This document shows, one piece after another, positions 16,969 through 26,145 of a stretch of DNA of 64,000 nucleotides. Each line of letters starts with the position of its first letter. The first letter of the stretch is position 1. The notes beneath the pieces were generated by a model that saw nothing but the letters and a program-made list of their open reading frames with translations, was not told the DNA's origin and ran no database searches. The DNA comes from Actinophytocola algeriensis (GTDB taxonomy: Bacteria > Actinomycetota > Actinomycetes > Mycobacteriales > Pseudonocardiaceae). The translations under genes and the position numbers were made by a program. The stretch lies in the NCBI RefSeq assembly GCF_014203735.1, contig NZ_JACHJQ010000006.1:319698-383697 (forward strand), read 5' to 3'.

Positions 16969-18032
16969 CGGTCCGCCCCCTGTCCTGCCGGTACCGGTTC
17001 GTCCGGGACCGGATCCTTCGGCGGGCCACCGTTCCCGCCCGGGCCGAACCTGGGTCTGCTCGCCCTGCGGTCGATCTGCCTGCGGGCGTAGATGGCGACC
17101 GCGGCGATGATCACGACGCCGCGCAGTACGTCCTTGAAGAACGGGTCGACCTGCAGGATGTTGAACACCGTGTCCAGCACCGCCAGGATCAGCACCCCGG
17201 CGAGCGTCCCGGCGATCCCGCCCCGGCCGCCCATCAGCAGCGTCCCGCCGAGCACGACCGCGGCGATCGAGTCCAGGTCGTAGCCCGAGCTGTAGACCAG
17301 CGCGCTGCCCGTGCCGAACCGGGCCGCGATCAGGAGGCCCGCCACCCCGGCCGCCACGGCGCACAGCACGTGCGCCGTCACCAGGACGCGACCGGTGCGG
17401 ATGCCCGACAGCCGCGCCACGTCCTGGCTGCCGCCGACCGCGAACATGTGGTAGCCCGTCCGGGACCGCCGCAGGTACAGGATGCCCAGCACCACCGCGA
17501 TCAGCATGACCGCCGTCGACACCGGCAGGAACGCGATCCGGCTGTACCCGAACTGCTGGAACGACGCGGGCACCTCACCGGCGGGGCCCTTGTAGGTGGT
17601 GTCCAGGTAGCCCTTGATGATCAGGCCCATGCCCAGCGTGGCGATGAACGGGTTGACCTTCAGCACGGACACGATCAGCCCGTTCAGCAGGCCGATCCCC
17701 GCCGCGACGACCAGCACGACCACGATGCCCAGCGGCACCTTCGCCGGGTCACCGGCCATCGTCGTCGCGCCGATCAGGCTGCACAGCGCCATCACGTAGC
17801 CGACCGACAGGTCCAGCGACCCGCACAGGATCACGAACGTCTGTCCCAGCGCCACGAACCCCAGCAGGCTCGACCGCGTCAGCATGTCGACGAGGTTCGC
17901 CGTGCCGAACAGGTTCCCGCCGTCCACGGCCACCAGCACCGCACCGATCACCAGCACACCCAGCAGAGCCAGGTAGACCATCTCGGTGCTGCCAAGGGAC
18001 CGCAGACGCGGTTTCCTGTCCACTGTGGTCAT
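16965..18032 (-). CDS. Sugar ABC transporter permease (RbsC-like) 2
   Basis: 355 residues, same BPD_transp_2 family: CGSLDLSVGYVMALC, NGLIVSVLKVNPFIATLGMG, GGSQDVARLSGIRTG, AAVVLGGTLLMGGRGG. A charged, Pro/Gly-rich cytoplasmic tail of about 35 residues follows the last membrane helix, longer than usual. Start ATG 18032 overlaps the ATPase stop (ATGA). Confidence 0.92.
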   Translation of the reverse strand: MTTVDRKPRLRSLGSTEMVYLALLGVLVIGAVLVAVDGGNLFGTANLVDMLTRSSLLGFVALGQTFVILCGSLDLSVGYVMALCSLIGATTMAGDPAKVPLGIVVVLVVAAGIGLLNGLIVSVLKVNPFIATLGMGLIIKGYLDTTYKGPAGEVPASFQQFGYSRIAFLPVSTAVMLIAVVLGILYLRRSRTGYHMFAVGGSQDVARLSGIRTGRVLVTAHVLCAVAAGVAGLLIAARFGTGSALVYSSGYDLDSIAAVVLGGTLLMGGRGGIAGTLAGVLILAVLDTVFNILQVDPFFKDVLRGVVIIAAVAIYARRQIDRRASRPRFGPGGNGGPPKDPVPDEPVPAGQGADR

Positions 18033-19534
18033 GACGTCACCTGGCCCGTCGCGACCTGCATGACCGCCTCCTCGTCGGTGCCCGCCGGCAGCTCGCCCGC
18101 GATCCGGCCGTCCCGCAGCACCACGATCCGGTCGGCCATGCCGATGACCTCCTGCAGCTCGGAGGAGATCATCAGGATCGCGACGCCGCGCGCGGACAGC
18201 TCGCGCATGAGCGTGTACACCTTCTGCTTCGCCCCGACGTCGATGCCGCGCGTCGGTTCGTCGAGCACGATCACCGCCGGGTCGGTCGCGAGCCACTTGG
18301 CGAGCACGACCTTCTGCTGGTTGCCGCCGGACAGGAACCGGACCTCCTGGTCCCCGCCGCGCGACACCAGCTCGAGCGACGACAGGATCCCGGGGATCTG
18401 CTTCGCCCTCCGGCCCGACTGCCTCGGCAGCACCGCGTCCAGCACCAGCCGCGCGTTGGCCGCCACGGACTGGTTGAGCGCCAGGCCTTCGGCCTTGCGG
18501 TCCTCGGTCACCAACGCGAGCCCCGCCCGCACGGCCTGCCGCGCGGACCGGGGCGACACCCGCTTCCCGTCCACCTCGACCGTGCCGCGGGTGAACCGGG
18601 CGACGCCGAACAACGCGTGCGCGATCTCCGTGCGGCCACTGCCCTGCAGTCCGGCCAGTGTCACTATCTCGCCGGCGCGGACCTCGAGGTCGATGCCGTC
18701 GAGCTGTTCGTTGCCACCACCGGAGATCCGCAGCCTGGTGTCCCCCAGGGAGGTCTCGGGCAGCTTGTCGGGGAAGAAGCTCGTGATGGGCCGCCCGACC
18801 ATCTTGCGCACCAGCTCGTCCGGCGTGATGTCCTCGGTGGGCACGGTGTCCACGAGCGCGCCGTCCTTGAGCACGGTGACCCGGTCGGACAGGTCGAAGA
18901 TCTCCTTGAGCCGGTGCGAGACGTACAGGATGGCCACCCCGCGTTCCCGCAGCATGCGGACGAGCCCGTACAGCAGCTCGACCTCCTCCTCGGCGAGCGC
19001 CGCGGTCGGCTCGTCCATGGAGATGATCCGCGCGTCGTAGGACAGCGCCTTGACGATCTCGACGATCTGCTGGCCCGCCACCGAGAGCGTGCTGACCCGG
19101 CGCCGAGGGGCGATCGAGGACAGGCCCAGGTCGTCGAGCAGCGCGGCGGTGTCCGCGTTCATGCGGTCGGCGTCGACCATGCCGCGCCTGCGCGGTTCGC
19201 GACCGAGGAACACGTTCTCCGCGACCGTGCGCTCTGGCAGCAGGTTGAACTCCTGGAACACGGTCGACACCCCGGCCTGCTGCGCCTGCAGCGGATGGGC
19301 GAAGGCGACCTCGCGGCCGGCGAGCTCGATCGTGCCCGCGTCGGCCTGGTAGACCCCGGCCAGCACCTTCATCAGCGTCGACTTGCCGGCGCCGTTCTCC
19401 CCCATCAGCGCGTGCACCTCGCCCGCCCGCAGCTCCAGGTCGATGCCGTGGAGCACCTGCACGCCGAGGAAGGACTTCTGGATGCCATGCATCCGCAACA
19501 CGGTCTCTGTGAGCGGCGCCACTGCCATGCGCAT
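18029..19534 (-). CDS. Sugar ABC transporter ATPase, duplicated domains (RbsA-like)
   Basis: 501 residues, two fused ATP-binding cassettes. N-domain: Walker A GENGAGKST, signature LSVAGQQ, Walker B IISMDEPTAAL. C-domain: degenerate Walker A GLQGSGRTE, signature LSGGNQQ, Walker B VIVLDEPTRGID. This asymmetry (only the first Walker A canonical) is normal for ribose/xylose-type importers. First gene of the leftward sugar operon. ATG 19534 (MRMAVAPL) is used; another ATG lies at 19528. No strong ribosome site is seen, so the transcript may have a short leader. Divergent from the ROK regulator. Confidence 0.92.
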   Translation of the reverse strand: MRMAVAPLTETVLRMHGIQKSFLGVQVLHGIDLELRAGEVHALMGENGAGKSTLMKVLAGVYQADAGTIELAGREVAFAHPLQAQQAGVSTVFQEFNLLPERTVAENVFLGREPRRRGMVDADRMNADTAALLDDLGLSSIAPRRRVSTLSVAGQQIVEIVKALSYDARIISMDEPTAALAEEEVELLYGLVRMLRERGVAILYVSHRLKEIFDLSDRVTVLKDGALVDTVPTEDITPDELVRKMVGRPITSFFPDKLPETSLGDTRLRISGGGNEQLDGIDLEVRAGEIVTLAGLQGSGRTEIAHALFGVARFTRGTVEVDGKRVSPRSARQAVRAGLALVTEDRKAEGLALNQSVAANARLVLDAVLPRQSGRRAKQIPGILSSLELVSRGGDQEVRFLSGGNQQKVVLAKWLATDPAVIVLDEPTRGIDVGAKQKVYTLMRELSARGVAILMISSELQEVIGMADRIVVLRDGRIAGELPAGTDEEAVMQVATGQVTS

Positions 19535-19546
19535 GAACCTAACCCG

Positions 19547-19573
19547 ACTTTTGACACTTAACAATCAAAAGTT
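19547..19573. promoter_or_regulatory. Dyad operator between sugar operon and ROK gene
   Basis: Inverted repeat ACTTTTGA (19547-19554) and TCAAAAGT (19566-19573) with an 11-bp AT-rich centre, two turns apart. It lies 13 bp before the ATPase start and 64 bp before the ROK start. The TTTTGA/TCAAAA arms resemble NagC/Mlc-type ROK sites. Likely bound by the divergent ROK protein. Confidence 0.7.
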
Positions 19574-19636
19574 GCGATTCTGTTGCCGCGGTATGTTTCG
19601 GAAGCCAACGGAACTACGGTGTGTTTCACTGGATAG

Positions 19637-20845
19637 ATGGTGGAAGGCCCGGTCACGAACGGCATCACCGATGGAGGTGGTGCCGGCGCTCTGCTGCGGC
19701 TCATGCGGGACGGCAGACCACGTACCCGCTCCGAGCTGGCGGCCATCACCGGGCTCGCCCGCTCGACGATCACGCAGCGCGTCGAAGCGCTGCTGGGCGC
19801 CAACTTCGTCCTGCCCGTCGGCGAGGCGACCTCCACGGGCGGCAGGCCACCGACCCAGTTCGCGTTCAACCCGGCCGCCCGCGTCACGCTGTCCGCTGAC
19901 ATCGGCGCCACGCACGCACGGATGGCCGCCACCGACCTCGCGGGCGAGGTCCTCGTCGAGCACCGCGACGACCTGGACGTCGCGCTCGGCCCGGTGCCCG
20001 TCCTCGAATGGGTGGTCGCCACCTCGCACGACCTGCTGGCCCAGGTCGCCAGGACACCGAGGGACCTGCTCGGCATTGGGATCGGCCTGCCCGGCCCGGT
20101 CGAGCACTCGTCCGGGCGGCCGGTGAACCCGCCGATCATGCCGGGCTGGGACAACTTCGACGTGCAGGGTTACCTGACCGAGCACCTCGGCGGCGTGGTC
20201 GCGCTCGTGGACAACGACGTGAACATCATGGCGCTCGGCGAGCACTTCACGCAGTGGCCGACCGCGGCGCACATGATGTTCGTGAAGGTCGCGACCGGTA
20301 TCGGCAGCGGCCTGATCAGCCACGGCCGCCTGCACCGCGGCGCACAGGGCGCGGCGGGCGACATGGGCCACCTGCAGCTCCCCCACGGCGCGGACATCGT
20401 GTGCCGGTGCGGCAACACCGGTTGCCTCGAGGCGGTCGCCAGCGGCGCGGCCATCGCGGCCAAGCTCACCGAACAGGGCCTGCCTGCCAAGTCCAGCCAG
20501 GACGTGGTGGCGCTCGCACGTGGCGGCTCGGTCGAGGCACTGCACCTGGTCCGCCAGGCGGGCCGCGACATCGGCGAGGTCCTGGCCGCGGCGGTGAGCC
20601 TGTTCAACCCGTCGATCATCGTGATCGGCGGCTCCCTCGCGCAGGCGGGCGAGCACCTGATCGCGGGCGTCCGCGAGGTCGTCTACCGGCGGTCACTTCC
20701 GCTGGCCACACAGGACCTGCGCATCGTGCAGTCCCGCACCGGCGACCGCGCGGGCATCATCGGCGCCGCGGTCATGGTCATCGACCACGCGCTCGCACCC
20801 ACCCAGGTGGACGCGCACATCTTCACGGCCGGTCAGGTCCGCTGA
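19637..20845 (+). CDS. ROK-family transcriptional regulator
   Basis: 402 residues: N-terminal winged helix (about 15-75, ELAAITGLARSTITQRVEAL) joined to a ROK sugar-binding/kinase-like domain. The domain has SADIGATHARMA, GIGIGLPGPV and the zinc-site pattern CRCGNTGCLEAVAS at about 255-268. ROK regulators repress sugar operons and release DNA on binding a sugar or sugar phosphate. Divergent from the ABC operon with a dyad in between, so it is the likely local repressor. Its last 23 bp overlap the 3 prime end of the convergent antiporter gene. Confidence 0.93.
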   Translation: MVEGPVTNGITDGGGAGALLRLMRDGRPRTRSELAAITGLARSTITQRVEALLGANFVLPVGEATSTGGRPPTQFAFNPAARVTLSADIGATHARMAATDLAGEVLVEHRDDLDVALGPVPVLEWVVATSHDLLAQVARTPRDLLGIGIGLPGPVEHSSGRPVNPPIMPGWDNFDVQGYLTEHLGGVVALVDNDVNIMALGEHFTQWPTAAHMMFVKVATGIGSGLISHGRLHRGAQGAAGDMGHLQLPHGADIVCRCGNTGCLEAVASGAAIAAKLTEQGLPAKSSQDVVALARGGSVEALHLVRQAGRDIGEVLAAAVSLFNPSIIVIGGSLAQAGEHLIAGVREVVYRRSLPLATQDLRIVQSRTGDRAGIIGAAVMVIDHALAPTQVDAHIFTAGQVR

Positions 20846-22091
20846 CCTGCTCGTCCCGGAGCCGGTCCAGCCGCCGCATCACCGGGGTCGCGCTGATGCC
20901 GTGGAGCACGATCGAGCCGATCACCACGAGCGCGACGACCCGCCACACCTGCTCGCCCCCGGTGAAGTCACCGGCCTGCAACCCGTAGGCGACGTAGAAC
21001 ACCGACCCGACGCCCCGCACGCCGAACACGGCGATCGCGCCCCGTTCCCTCGGCCCCGCCCGGCTTCCCGCCAGCGCGACCAGGCTCGCGGCGGGCCGGA
21101 TGACGACCAGCACGAGCACCGCGACCAGCACCTCGCGCCAGGTGGTGCCCGCCAGCAGCCCGGTCGCGGCGGCCCCGCCGAGCAGGAAGATCACCAGCAC
21201 GGTGAGCATGCGCTCGACCTGCTCGACGTACTGGTGCAGCACCCGGTGGTAGCCGTGCGACCGCTCACCCGCGCGGATGGTGCACGCGCACACGAACACC
21301 GCGACGAAGCCGTAGCCCTCGACGAACTCGGCGGCGCCGTACGCGAGGAAGGTCGCCGCGAGCGCGACGAAGCCCTCCGCGTGCTCGGCGAGGCGGAACC
21401 GCTCCGACGGCGCGGCGAAGAACAGCTTGCGCAGCAACCATCCCGCGCCGAGACCGACGAGCACGCCCGCGGCGACGCGCCACACCACGTCGACGGCGAG
21501 CCAGTGCGCCAGCCAGCCGTCCGGTGCGACCCCGGCGAGGCTGATCGCGACGGCGGCGTAGGTGAAGGGGAACGCGAGCCCGTCGTTGAGGCCCGCCTCG
21601 GAGGTGAGCGCGAACCGCACCTCGTCCTCGTCCTCTTCCGGGTCCTCCGCGGGCTCCGCGACCTGCACCTCGGTCGCCAGCACGGGGTCGGTCGGCGCGA
21701 TGGCGGCGGCGAGCAGCAACGCGGCCGCCACCCCCATCCCGAGCAGCAGCCCGCCGAGGACCGCGACCACGGCGATCGTGAGCGGCATCGTGATCCCCAG
21801 CAGCCGCCACGTGGTGGACCACCGGCGCAGGCCGACCGGTCTGCCGAGCGCGAGCCCGGCACCCATCAGCGAGATGATCACGCACAGCTCGGTGAGGTGG
21901 AGCGTGACCGAGGCGTGCTCGGACGGGTCGGGTGCGGGCAGCGGGCCGATGAACCCGAACACGCCTGCCCCGACCCCGAGGAACACCATCGGCATCGACA
22001 CCGGCGCACGGCCGAGCAACCGGGGCAGGAACGCGGCGGCGAGTGTCGCCGCACCGGCCGCCACGTAGACGACCGCTGCTGTGTCCGCCAC
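20823..22091 (-). CDS. Na+/H+ antiporter, CPA1-like cation:proton antiporter
   Basis: 422 residues with about 12 membrane helices. Typical CPA motifs are IAPTDPVLATEVQV (TDP in TM4) and TSEAGLNDGLAFPF (the ND ion-binding pair in TM5). An acidic loop EDPEEDEDEV lies between them. Starts with GTG at 22091 preceded by AAGGAG four bases away. Role: sodium or potassium extrusion and pH homeostasis. No regulatory RCK/TrkA domain is present. Convergent overlap of 23 bp with the ROK gene. Confidence 0.9.
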   Translation of the reverse strand: MADTAAVVYVAAGAATLAAAFLPRLLGRAPVSMPMVFLGVGAGVFGFIGPLPAPDPSEHASVTLHLTELCVIISLMGAGLALGRPVGLRRWSTTWRLLGITMPLTIAVVAVLGGLLLGMGVAAALLLAAAIAPTDPVLATEVQVAEPAEDPEEDEDEVRFALTSEAGLNDGLAFPFTYAAVAISLAGVAPDGWLAHWLAVDVVWRVAAGVLVGLGAGWLLRKLFFAAPSERFRLAEHAEGFVALAATFLAYGAAEFVEGYGFVAVFVCACTIRAGERSHGYHRVLHQYVEQVERMLTVLVIFLLGGAAATGLLAGTTWREVLVAVLVLVVIRPAASLVALAGSRAGPRERGAIAVFGVRGVGSVFYVAYGLQAGDFTGGEQVWRVVALVVIGSIVLHGISATPVMRRLDRLRDEQVSGPDRP

Positions 22092-22184
22092 GTTTCTCCT
22101 TCGGGGTGATCGACGCTGGGCAGTGGTACCCACCGCGGATTACGGCAAACGGAACCGGGCCACCCCACGTCCCGTCCGACGGCT

Positions 22185-23024
22185 GTGAAGCGCATCCGAC
22201 TCGTCGCGGCGGGAGCCGTCGCGTGCGTGCTCGCGGGCTGCACCGGACCCGCGGAGCAGCAGGGTGCACCCGCCGAGCCGGTCGAGGTGACGACGCTCGC
22301 GATGGACGCCGACGGCTGGGCACCGGGACGGTTCGCCGCGCTCAGCGAGTCACCCATTCACCTCGGCGCGTTCGCCTCCTGGTACGGCCGCGGCGCGGAC
22401 GGCGAGGACTTCGACGTGGTGACCGACACGGCACCGCCCGGCTCGGCCTACGTCGCGTTCACCGGCAACACGGGCTGCCGGGTACCGGAGGGGATCGAGG
22501 TCCACCGGGACGGCGACGACCTGGAGGTGCGGTTCACCGGCGGCACCGACCAGGAGGAGTGCGTGCGGCACATCGGTGCCGGCGTGTACTTCGCGGTACC
22601 CGAGGACGCGGTCGACGGTGTGCGCACCGTCAACGGGGACGCGCCGCGTGACCCGGCGGGCCCCGGTGCGCCGGTCGACTTCGTGCCGCTGGGCGACAGC
22701 GGGCTCGACCCGGTCCCGCCCGCTGAGTTCGGCACGGACGCGCTGAACGTGCTGCGGACCGCGCTGTTCACCGCACGCCCGGACCACGCGGAGCAGCTGT
22801 CGGCCGCGCTCGACCGGGCGGTGCCGGACGGCAAGCGGACGTTCGCGTTCGTGTTGTCCGGCTGCGCCATCGAGGGCGCGGTGCTGGTGCTGGGCCCGGA
22901 CCACATCACGGCCGACGGGGTCTACCCGAAGGTGCCCGTGGACTGCGAAACGGCGTCGCACTACCTCGCCACCTTCGAGGTCGACGCGGACGACGTGCCG
23001 AACGGGATCAACGTCACCGCCTAG
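22185..23024 (+). CDS. Hypothetical lipoprotein
   Basis: 279 residues starting GTG 22185 (VKRIRLVAAG), lipobox VLAGC with Cys at about residue 19. The mature part is acidic, has about five cysteines besides the lipid-bearing one, and no recognised domain. Two segments (about 50-150 and 170-275) could be similar beta-rich halves, since each contains a late GC or EC motif. Outer face of the membrane expected. Divergent from the antiporter with a 93-bp gap. Confidence 0.65.
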   Translation: MKRIRLVAAGAVACVLAGCTGPAEQQGAPAEPVEVTTLAMDADGWAPGRFAALSESPIHLGAFASWYGRGADGEDFDVVTDTAPPGSAYVAFTGNTGCRVPEGIEVHRDGDDLEVRFTGGTDQEECVRHIGAGVYFAVPEDAVDGVRTVNGDAPRDPAGPGAPVDFVPLGDSGLDPVPPAEFGTDALNVLRTALFTARPDHAEQLSAALDRAVPDGKRTFAFVLSGCAIEGAVLVLGPDHITADGVYPKVPVDCETASHYLATFEVDADDVPNGINVTA

Positions 23025-23076
23025 CCGGTGCTACGGTGGGTAACAAGGGTGCGCCGGGAAGTCTGGTCGGCAGGTA

Positions 23077-23535
23077 ATGACGCCTGAGCACCGGGAGGCC
23101 GCGTTGGAGTTGTGGCTGATCTGGCTGATCATCGCGGTGGTGTTCGGCGTCGCGGAGATCTTCACCCTCACCGCCGCTCTCGGTGTGCTCGGGGCCGCCG
23201 CGGCCGTGCCAGCCGTGATCGCCGCACTCGGGTTGCCGCTCCCCCTGCAACTGGCCGCCTTCGTGGTCGCGTCCGTCGCCGGTGTGGTGCTCGTGCGGCC
23301 GATCGCGTTGCGGCACATGAGCAGGCCCCAGCTCGAGCGGTTCGGGGTCGACGCGCTGGTCGGCAAGCGCGCGTTCGTGGTCCGCGAGGTCAGCGACCGG
23401 GACGGGCTCGTGCGCATCGACGGCGAGGAGTGGTCCGCCCGGTCCTTCGACGACGTCACGGTGATCCCGGAAGGCGCCGTCGTCAACGTGATGCGCATCA
23501 GCGGCACCACGGCCTACGTCTACCCACAGGAGTGA
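23077..23535 (+). CDS. NfeD-like membrane protein
   Basis: 152 residues: two to three N-terminal membrane helices (about 10-75), then an OB-fold NfeD domain (about 90-150; LVGKRAFVVREVSDRDGLVRI). It partners the SPFH protein encoded 2 bp downstream, as NfeD and stomatin/paraslipin genes usually do, in organising membrane microdomains. ATG 23077 is used; a TTG at 23104 has GGGAGG five bases upstream and is a credible alternative start. Confidence 0.87.
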   Translation: MTPEHREAALELWLIWLIIAVVFGVAEIFTLTAALGVLGAAAAVPAVIAALGLPLPLQLAAFVVASVAGVVLVRPIALRHMSRPQLERFGVDALVGKRAFVVREVSDRDGLVRIDGEEWSARSFDDVTVIPEGAVVNVMRISGTTAYVYPQE

Positions 23536-23537
23536 AC

Positions 23538-24569
23538 ATGGAGATCTCCGCAGCACTCGTCGTGACCGTGCTAGTGGTCCTGTTGGTGGTGTTCACCGTC
23601 TTCCGCGCGATCCGCATCGTGCCGCAGGCCCGCGCACGCAACGTGGAACGGCTCGGCCGCTACACCAAGACGCTGCAACCGGGCCTGAACTTCGTCATCC
23701 CGTTCATCGACCGGGTGTACAACGCGATCGACCTCCGCGAGCAGGTCGTGTCGTTCCAGCCGCAGCCGGTCATCACCGAGGACAACCTGGTCGTCGAGAT
23801 CGACACGGTGCTGTACTTCCAGGTCACCGATCCGCGCGCGGCCGCGTACGAGATCGCCAACTACCTGCAGGCGGTCGAGCAACTGACGGTCACCACGCTG
23901 CGCAACGTGGTCGGCTCGATGGACCTGGAGATGACGCTGACGTCCCGCGACACGATCAACAGCCAGCTGCGCGGCGTCCTCGACGACGCGACCGGCCGGT
24001 GGGGCATCCGCGTCAACCGGGTCGAGATCAAGGCGATCGACCCGCCGAAGACCATCAAGGACGCCATGGAGAAGCAGATGCGCGCCGAACGCGACAAGCG
24101 CGCCGCGATCCTCGGCGCGGAAGGCCAGCGACAGTCCCAGATCCTGACCGCGGAGGGCGACAAGCAGTCCGCCGTCCTGCGCGCCGAAGGCAACCGGACC
24201 GCCCGCATCCTCAAGGCGGAAGGCGAGGCGAAGGCGATCGACGCGGTGTTCCAGGCCGTGCACCGCAACGACCCGGACCCGAAGATGCTGGCGTACCAGT
24301 ACCTCCAGACGCTGCCGCAGCTGGCACAGGGCCCCAACAACACGTTCTTCGTGATCCCGAGCGAGGTCACGTCCGCGCTGTCGGGGATCTCGAAGGCGTT
24401 CACCGAGACCCTGCCGAGGTCCCCGGCGACGCGCGACGTCACACCAGAAGCCGAACTGACCGCGGAAGCCGCCGCCGACGCGGCCCGAGCAGCCGACGCG
24501 GCGGCGGAAGCGGTAGCCGACGCAGCGGAAGCCCAGCCCACCCGCACCCCGGACGGCCGCACGCCCTGA
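23538..24569 (+). CDS. SPFH/band 7 protein (stomatin/paraslipin type)
   Basis: 343 residues: one N-terminal membrane anchor (about 5-25), SPFH domain (about 30-190; ERLGRYTKTLQPGLNFVIPF, REQVVSFQPQPVITEDN), then a long coiled coil with A/E-rich repeats such as RAERDKRAAILGAEGQRQSQ (about 185-245) and an Ala-rich acidic tail. Forms oligomeric membrane scaffolds with the NfeD partner. The start ATG follows AGGAGTGAAC directly after the nfeD stop. Confidence 0.92.
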   Translation: MEISAALVVTVLVVLLVVFTVFRAIRIVPQARARNVERLGRYTKTLQPGLNFVIPFIDRVYNAIDLREQVVSFQPQPVITEDNLVVEIDTVLYFQVTDPRAAAYEIANYLQAVEQLTVTTLRNVVGSMDLEMTLTSRDTINSQLRGVLDDATGRWGIRVNRVEIKAIDPPKTIKDAMEKQMRAERDKRAAILGAEGQRQSQILTAEGDKQSAVLRAEGNRTARILKAEGEAKAIDAVFQAVHRNDPDPKMLAYQYLQTLPQLAQGPNNTFFVIPSEVTSALSGISKAFTETLPRSPATRDVTPEAELTAEAAADAARAADAAAEAVADAAEAQPTRTPDGRTP

Positions 24570-24595
24570 AGACGCGTTCACAGCAAGCAATGCCA

Positions 24596-24826
24596 CGAAG
24601 GGCCCCTTCGGGACACTCAACGTCCCAAAGGGGCCTTTCGTAACGCGCCCGATGCGATGAAGGACCCCTTCGTTGCGCTCACCGTGATGAAGGACCCCTT
24701 CGTAACGCCCGGTGTGACGAAGGACCCCTTCGTTGCGCTCACCGTCATGAAGGACCCCTTCGTCACGCCCGGCGCGATGAAGGGGCCCTTCATGACATCG
24801 GGCCACGCCCTGAAAGCGCCTTTCAC
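24596..24826. repeat. 30-bp-periodic palindrome array
   Basis: Eight short palindromes built on GAAGG-N-CCTTC. Four near-identical copies of TGAAGGACCCCTTCGT (one begins CGAAGG) sit at about 24658, 24688, 24718 and 24748, a GAAGGGGCCCTTCA copy at 24778, and TGAAAGCGCCTTTCA at 24811. Two looser copies lie at 24596 and 24627. Core copies are exactly 30 bp apart. The spacers alternate between a GTTGCGCTCACCGT type and a GTAACGCCCGGTGT type, so the true unit is about 60 bp. It lies between convergent gene ends (24569 and 24996). Confidence 0.85.
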
Positions 24827-24914
24827 GGCACGAAGGCCAACCGAGCACGCGGCGGAAGCCGACCGCCAAGGGGCTCCCTGCCATCCCAGAGACCTGCCCC
24901 TCCGGCGAGGAGCC
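24811..24914 (+). repeat. Dispersed intergenic repeat, copy A
   Basis: Two conserved blocks. One is TGAAAGCGCCTTTCACGGCA plus one more base (24811-24831). The other is a 35-nt core at 24880-24914 that begins GCCATCCCAGAGACC and ends GGCGAGGAGCC. Both recur, perfectly matched but inverted, at 33169-33189 and 33077-33111. The core contains a CTCC-GGCGA-GGAG mini-hairpin. The rest of the gap to 24995 is GC-rich sequence with no gene seen. Confidence 0.85.
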
Positions 24915-24995
24915 CCCGGAGGGCACACCCGCCCGGCGAGGGCAGCCACAAGGAACCCGAGCGAAGACAACGCGAACGACGAAGACAACCGACGA

Positions 24996-26117
24996 TCAGG
25001 ACTCAACGGACCGAACCACCGGCGCGGTCCGCGTAACACGAGCGGTCAACAGGTTGCCCAGCCAGAAACTCGTCACAAGAGCGACAACCACCAACAACGG
25101 CCCCTTCACCTCCGCGGGCAACGCAAGCGGCCGCTGAGCGACGGCGAGCAGGAGCAACACCGGCCCCTGCACCACAAATGCGGGAAACGCACCACGGGCA
25201 CACGCCGTCGCGAGCGGGCCGCTCCACGTGAAGTGCCGTTGCGCGAGGCCCAGTAGCCACACCGAACCGAACACCACCAGCACACCCTCGACCGCCGCGG
25301 TCAGCAAAGCCTGCCAGTGCCACCCGCCCAGGAACTCGTCGACGCCCGACGCGGCCTCGGTGACGCCCAGTGCGAGGGCGGCCACCGGCACCAGGAGCAC
25401 CGTCGTCGCCGCGATCCGGCCGGACAGCCGGTACACGTGGTCGGGCAGCGCGCGGGCCCACCCGGACCGGGCGGCCGCGATGCCGAGCAGGAACATGCCG
25501 AGGCACTGGGGCCACTGCCACAGGTGCAGGTCACCCGGCTGACCGCTGCGGGCCGGGAACACCAGCCTGGTCACGAAACTGCCGACGGCGATACCCCCGG
25601 CCGCCAGCACCAGGAGGTACCCGCTCGGTACGCCAAACCGCAGCGGCCACAGCGCGTAGCCGACCGAGTAGATGAACAGCACCAGCGCGAACCACAGCGC
25701 GCCGGAGTCGAGCAGCGGGGAGCGTTGCCCGACGAGCGCCCACGGTGTCACGTCGTGGCCTGCCGCGCGGTAGGCGAGCCACACCGACAGCGGCCACACC
25801 ACCAGCGCCGACACCGCCCACGGCACACCGAGGCGCACCAGCCGGTCCAGCGCGAACGCGCGGCGGCCCTTCCGCGCCGAGGACTCGGGTGTGAACAGGC
25901 CGGACACGAAGAAGAACGCGCCGATCACGAACAGGCCGGACGGCCCGATCAGCACGGTGAGCGCCAGTTCGGACCCCGCGGTGAAGGTGGTCTCGTTGAC
26001 CTCGTCGTAGGCCCAGCCGCCCACCGCCGTGTAGCCCATCAGGGCGTGTGCCCCGATCACCCACGCAACCATCAGCGTGCGCAGGTTGTCCACCTGGGAC
26101 AGCCGCTGCCCGGTCAT
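24996..26117 (-). CDS. Acyltransferase 3 family membrane protein
   Basis: 373 residues, about ten membrane helices. Begins with the acyltransferase-3 pattern RLSQVDNLRTLMVAWVIGAHA, containing the conserved early D and H, then FVSGLFTPES, RRAFALDRLVRLGVPW and a hydrophobic remainder. Such proteins transfer acetyl or other acyl groups to sugars, lipids or small molecules across the membrane. ATG 26117 is preceded by GGGAGAC. Divergent from the sulfation operon; the shared gap (26118-26205) holds both putative operators, so it may be co-regulated. Confidence 0.85.
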   Translation of the reverse strand: MTGQRLSQVDNLRTLMVAWVIGAHALMGYTAVGGWAYDEVNETTFTAGSELALTVLIGPSGLFVIGAFFFVSGLFTPESSARKGRRAFALDRLVRLGVPWAVSALVVWPLSVWLAYRAAGHDVTPWALVGQRSPLLDSGALWFALVLFIYSVGYALWPLRFGVPSGYLLVLAAGGIAVGSFVTRLVFPARSGQPGDLHLWQWPQCLGMFLLGIAAARSGWARALPDHVYRLSGRIAATTVLLVPVAALALGVTEAASGVDEFLGGWHWQALLTAAVEGVLVVFGSVWLLGLAQRHFTWSGPLATACARGAFPAFVVQGPVLLLLAVAQRPLALPAEVKGPLLVVVALVTSFWLGNLLTARVTRTAPVVRSVES

Positions 26118-26145
26118 GTCTCCCAGAGTAGGCCACCACAATTTC

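Noticed and set aside
24596-24826. CRISPR array
   Set aside because: Repeats are short palindromes of about 16 bp, spacers are only about 14 bp and are themselves repeated, and no cas gene is present.
24657-24830. Small coding region on either strand across the palindrome array (MKDPFV-type repeats)
   Set aside because: The apparent peptide repeat is only the 30-bp DNA repeat read in frame; open frames occur on both strands because 30 is divisible by three.
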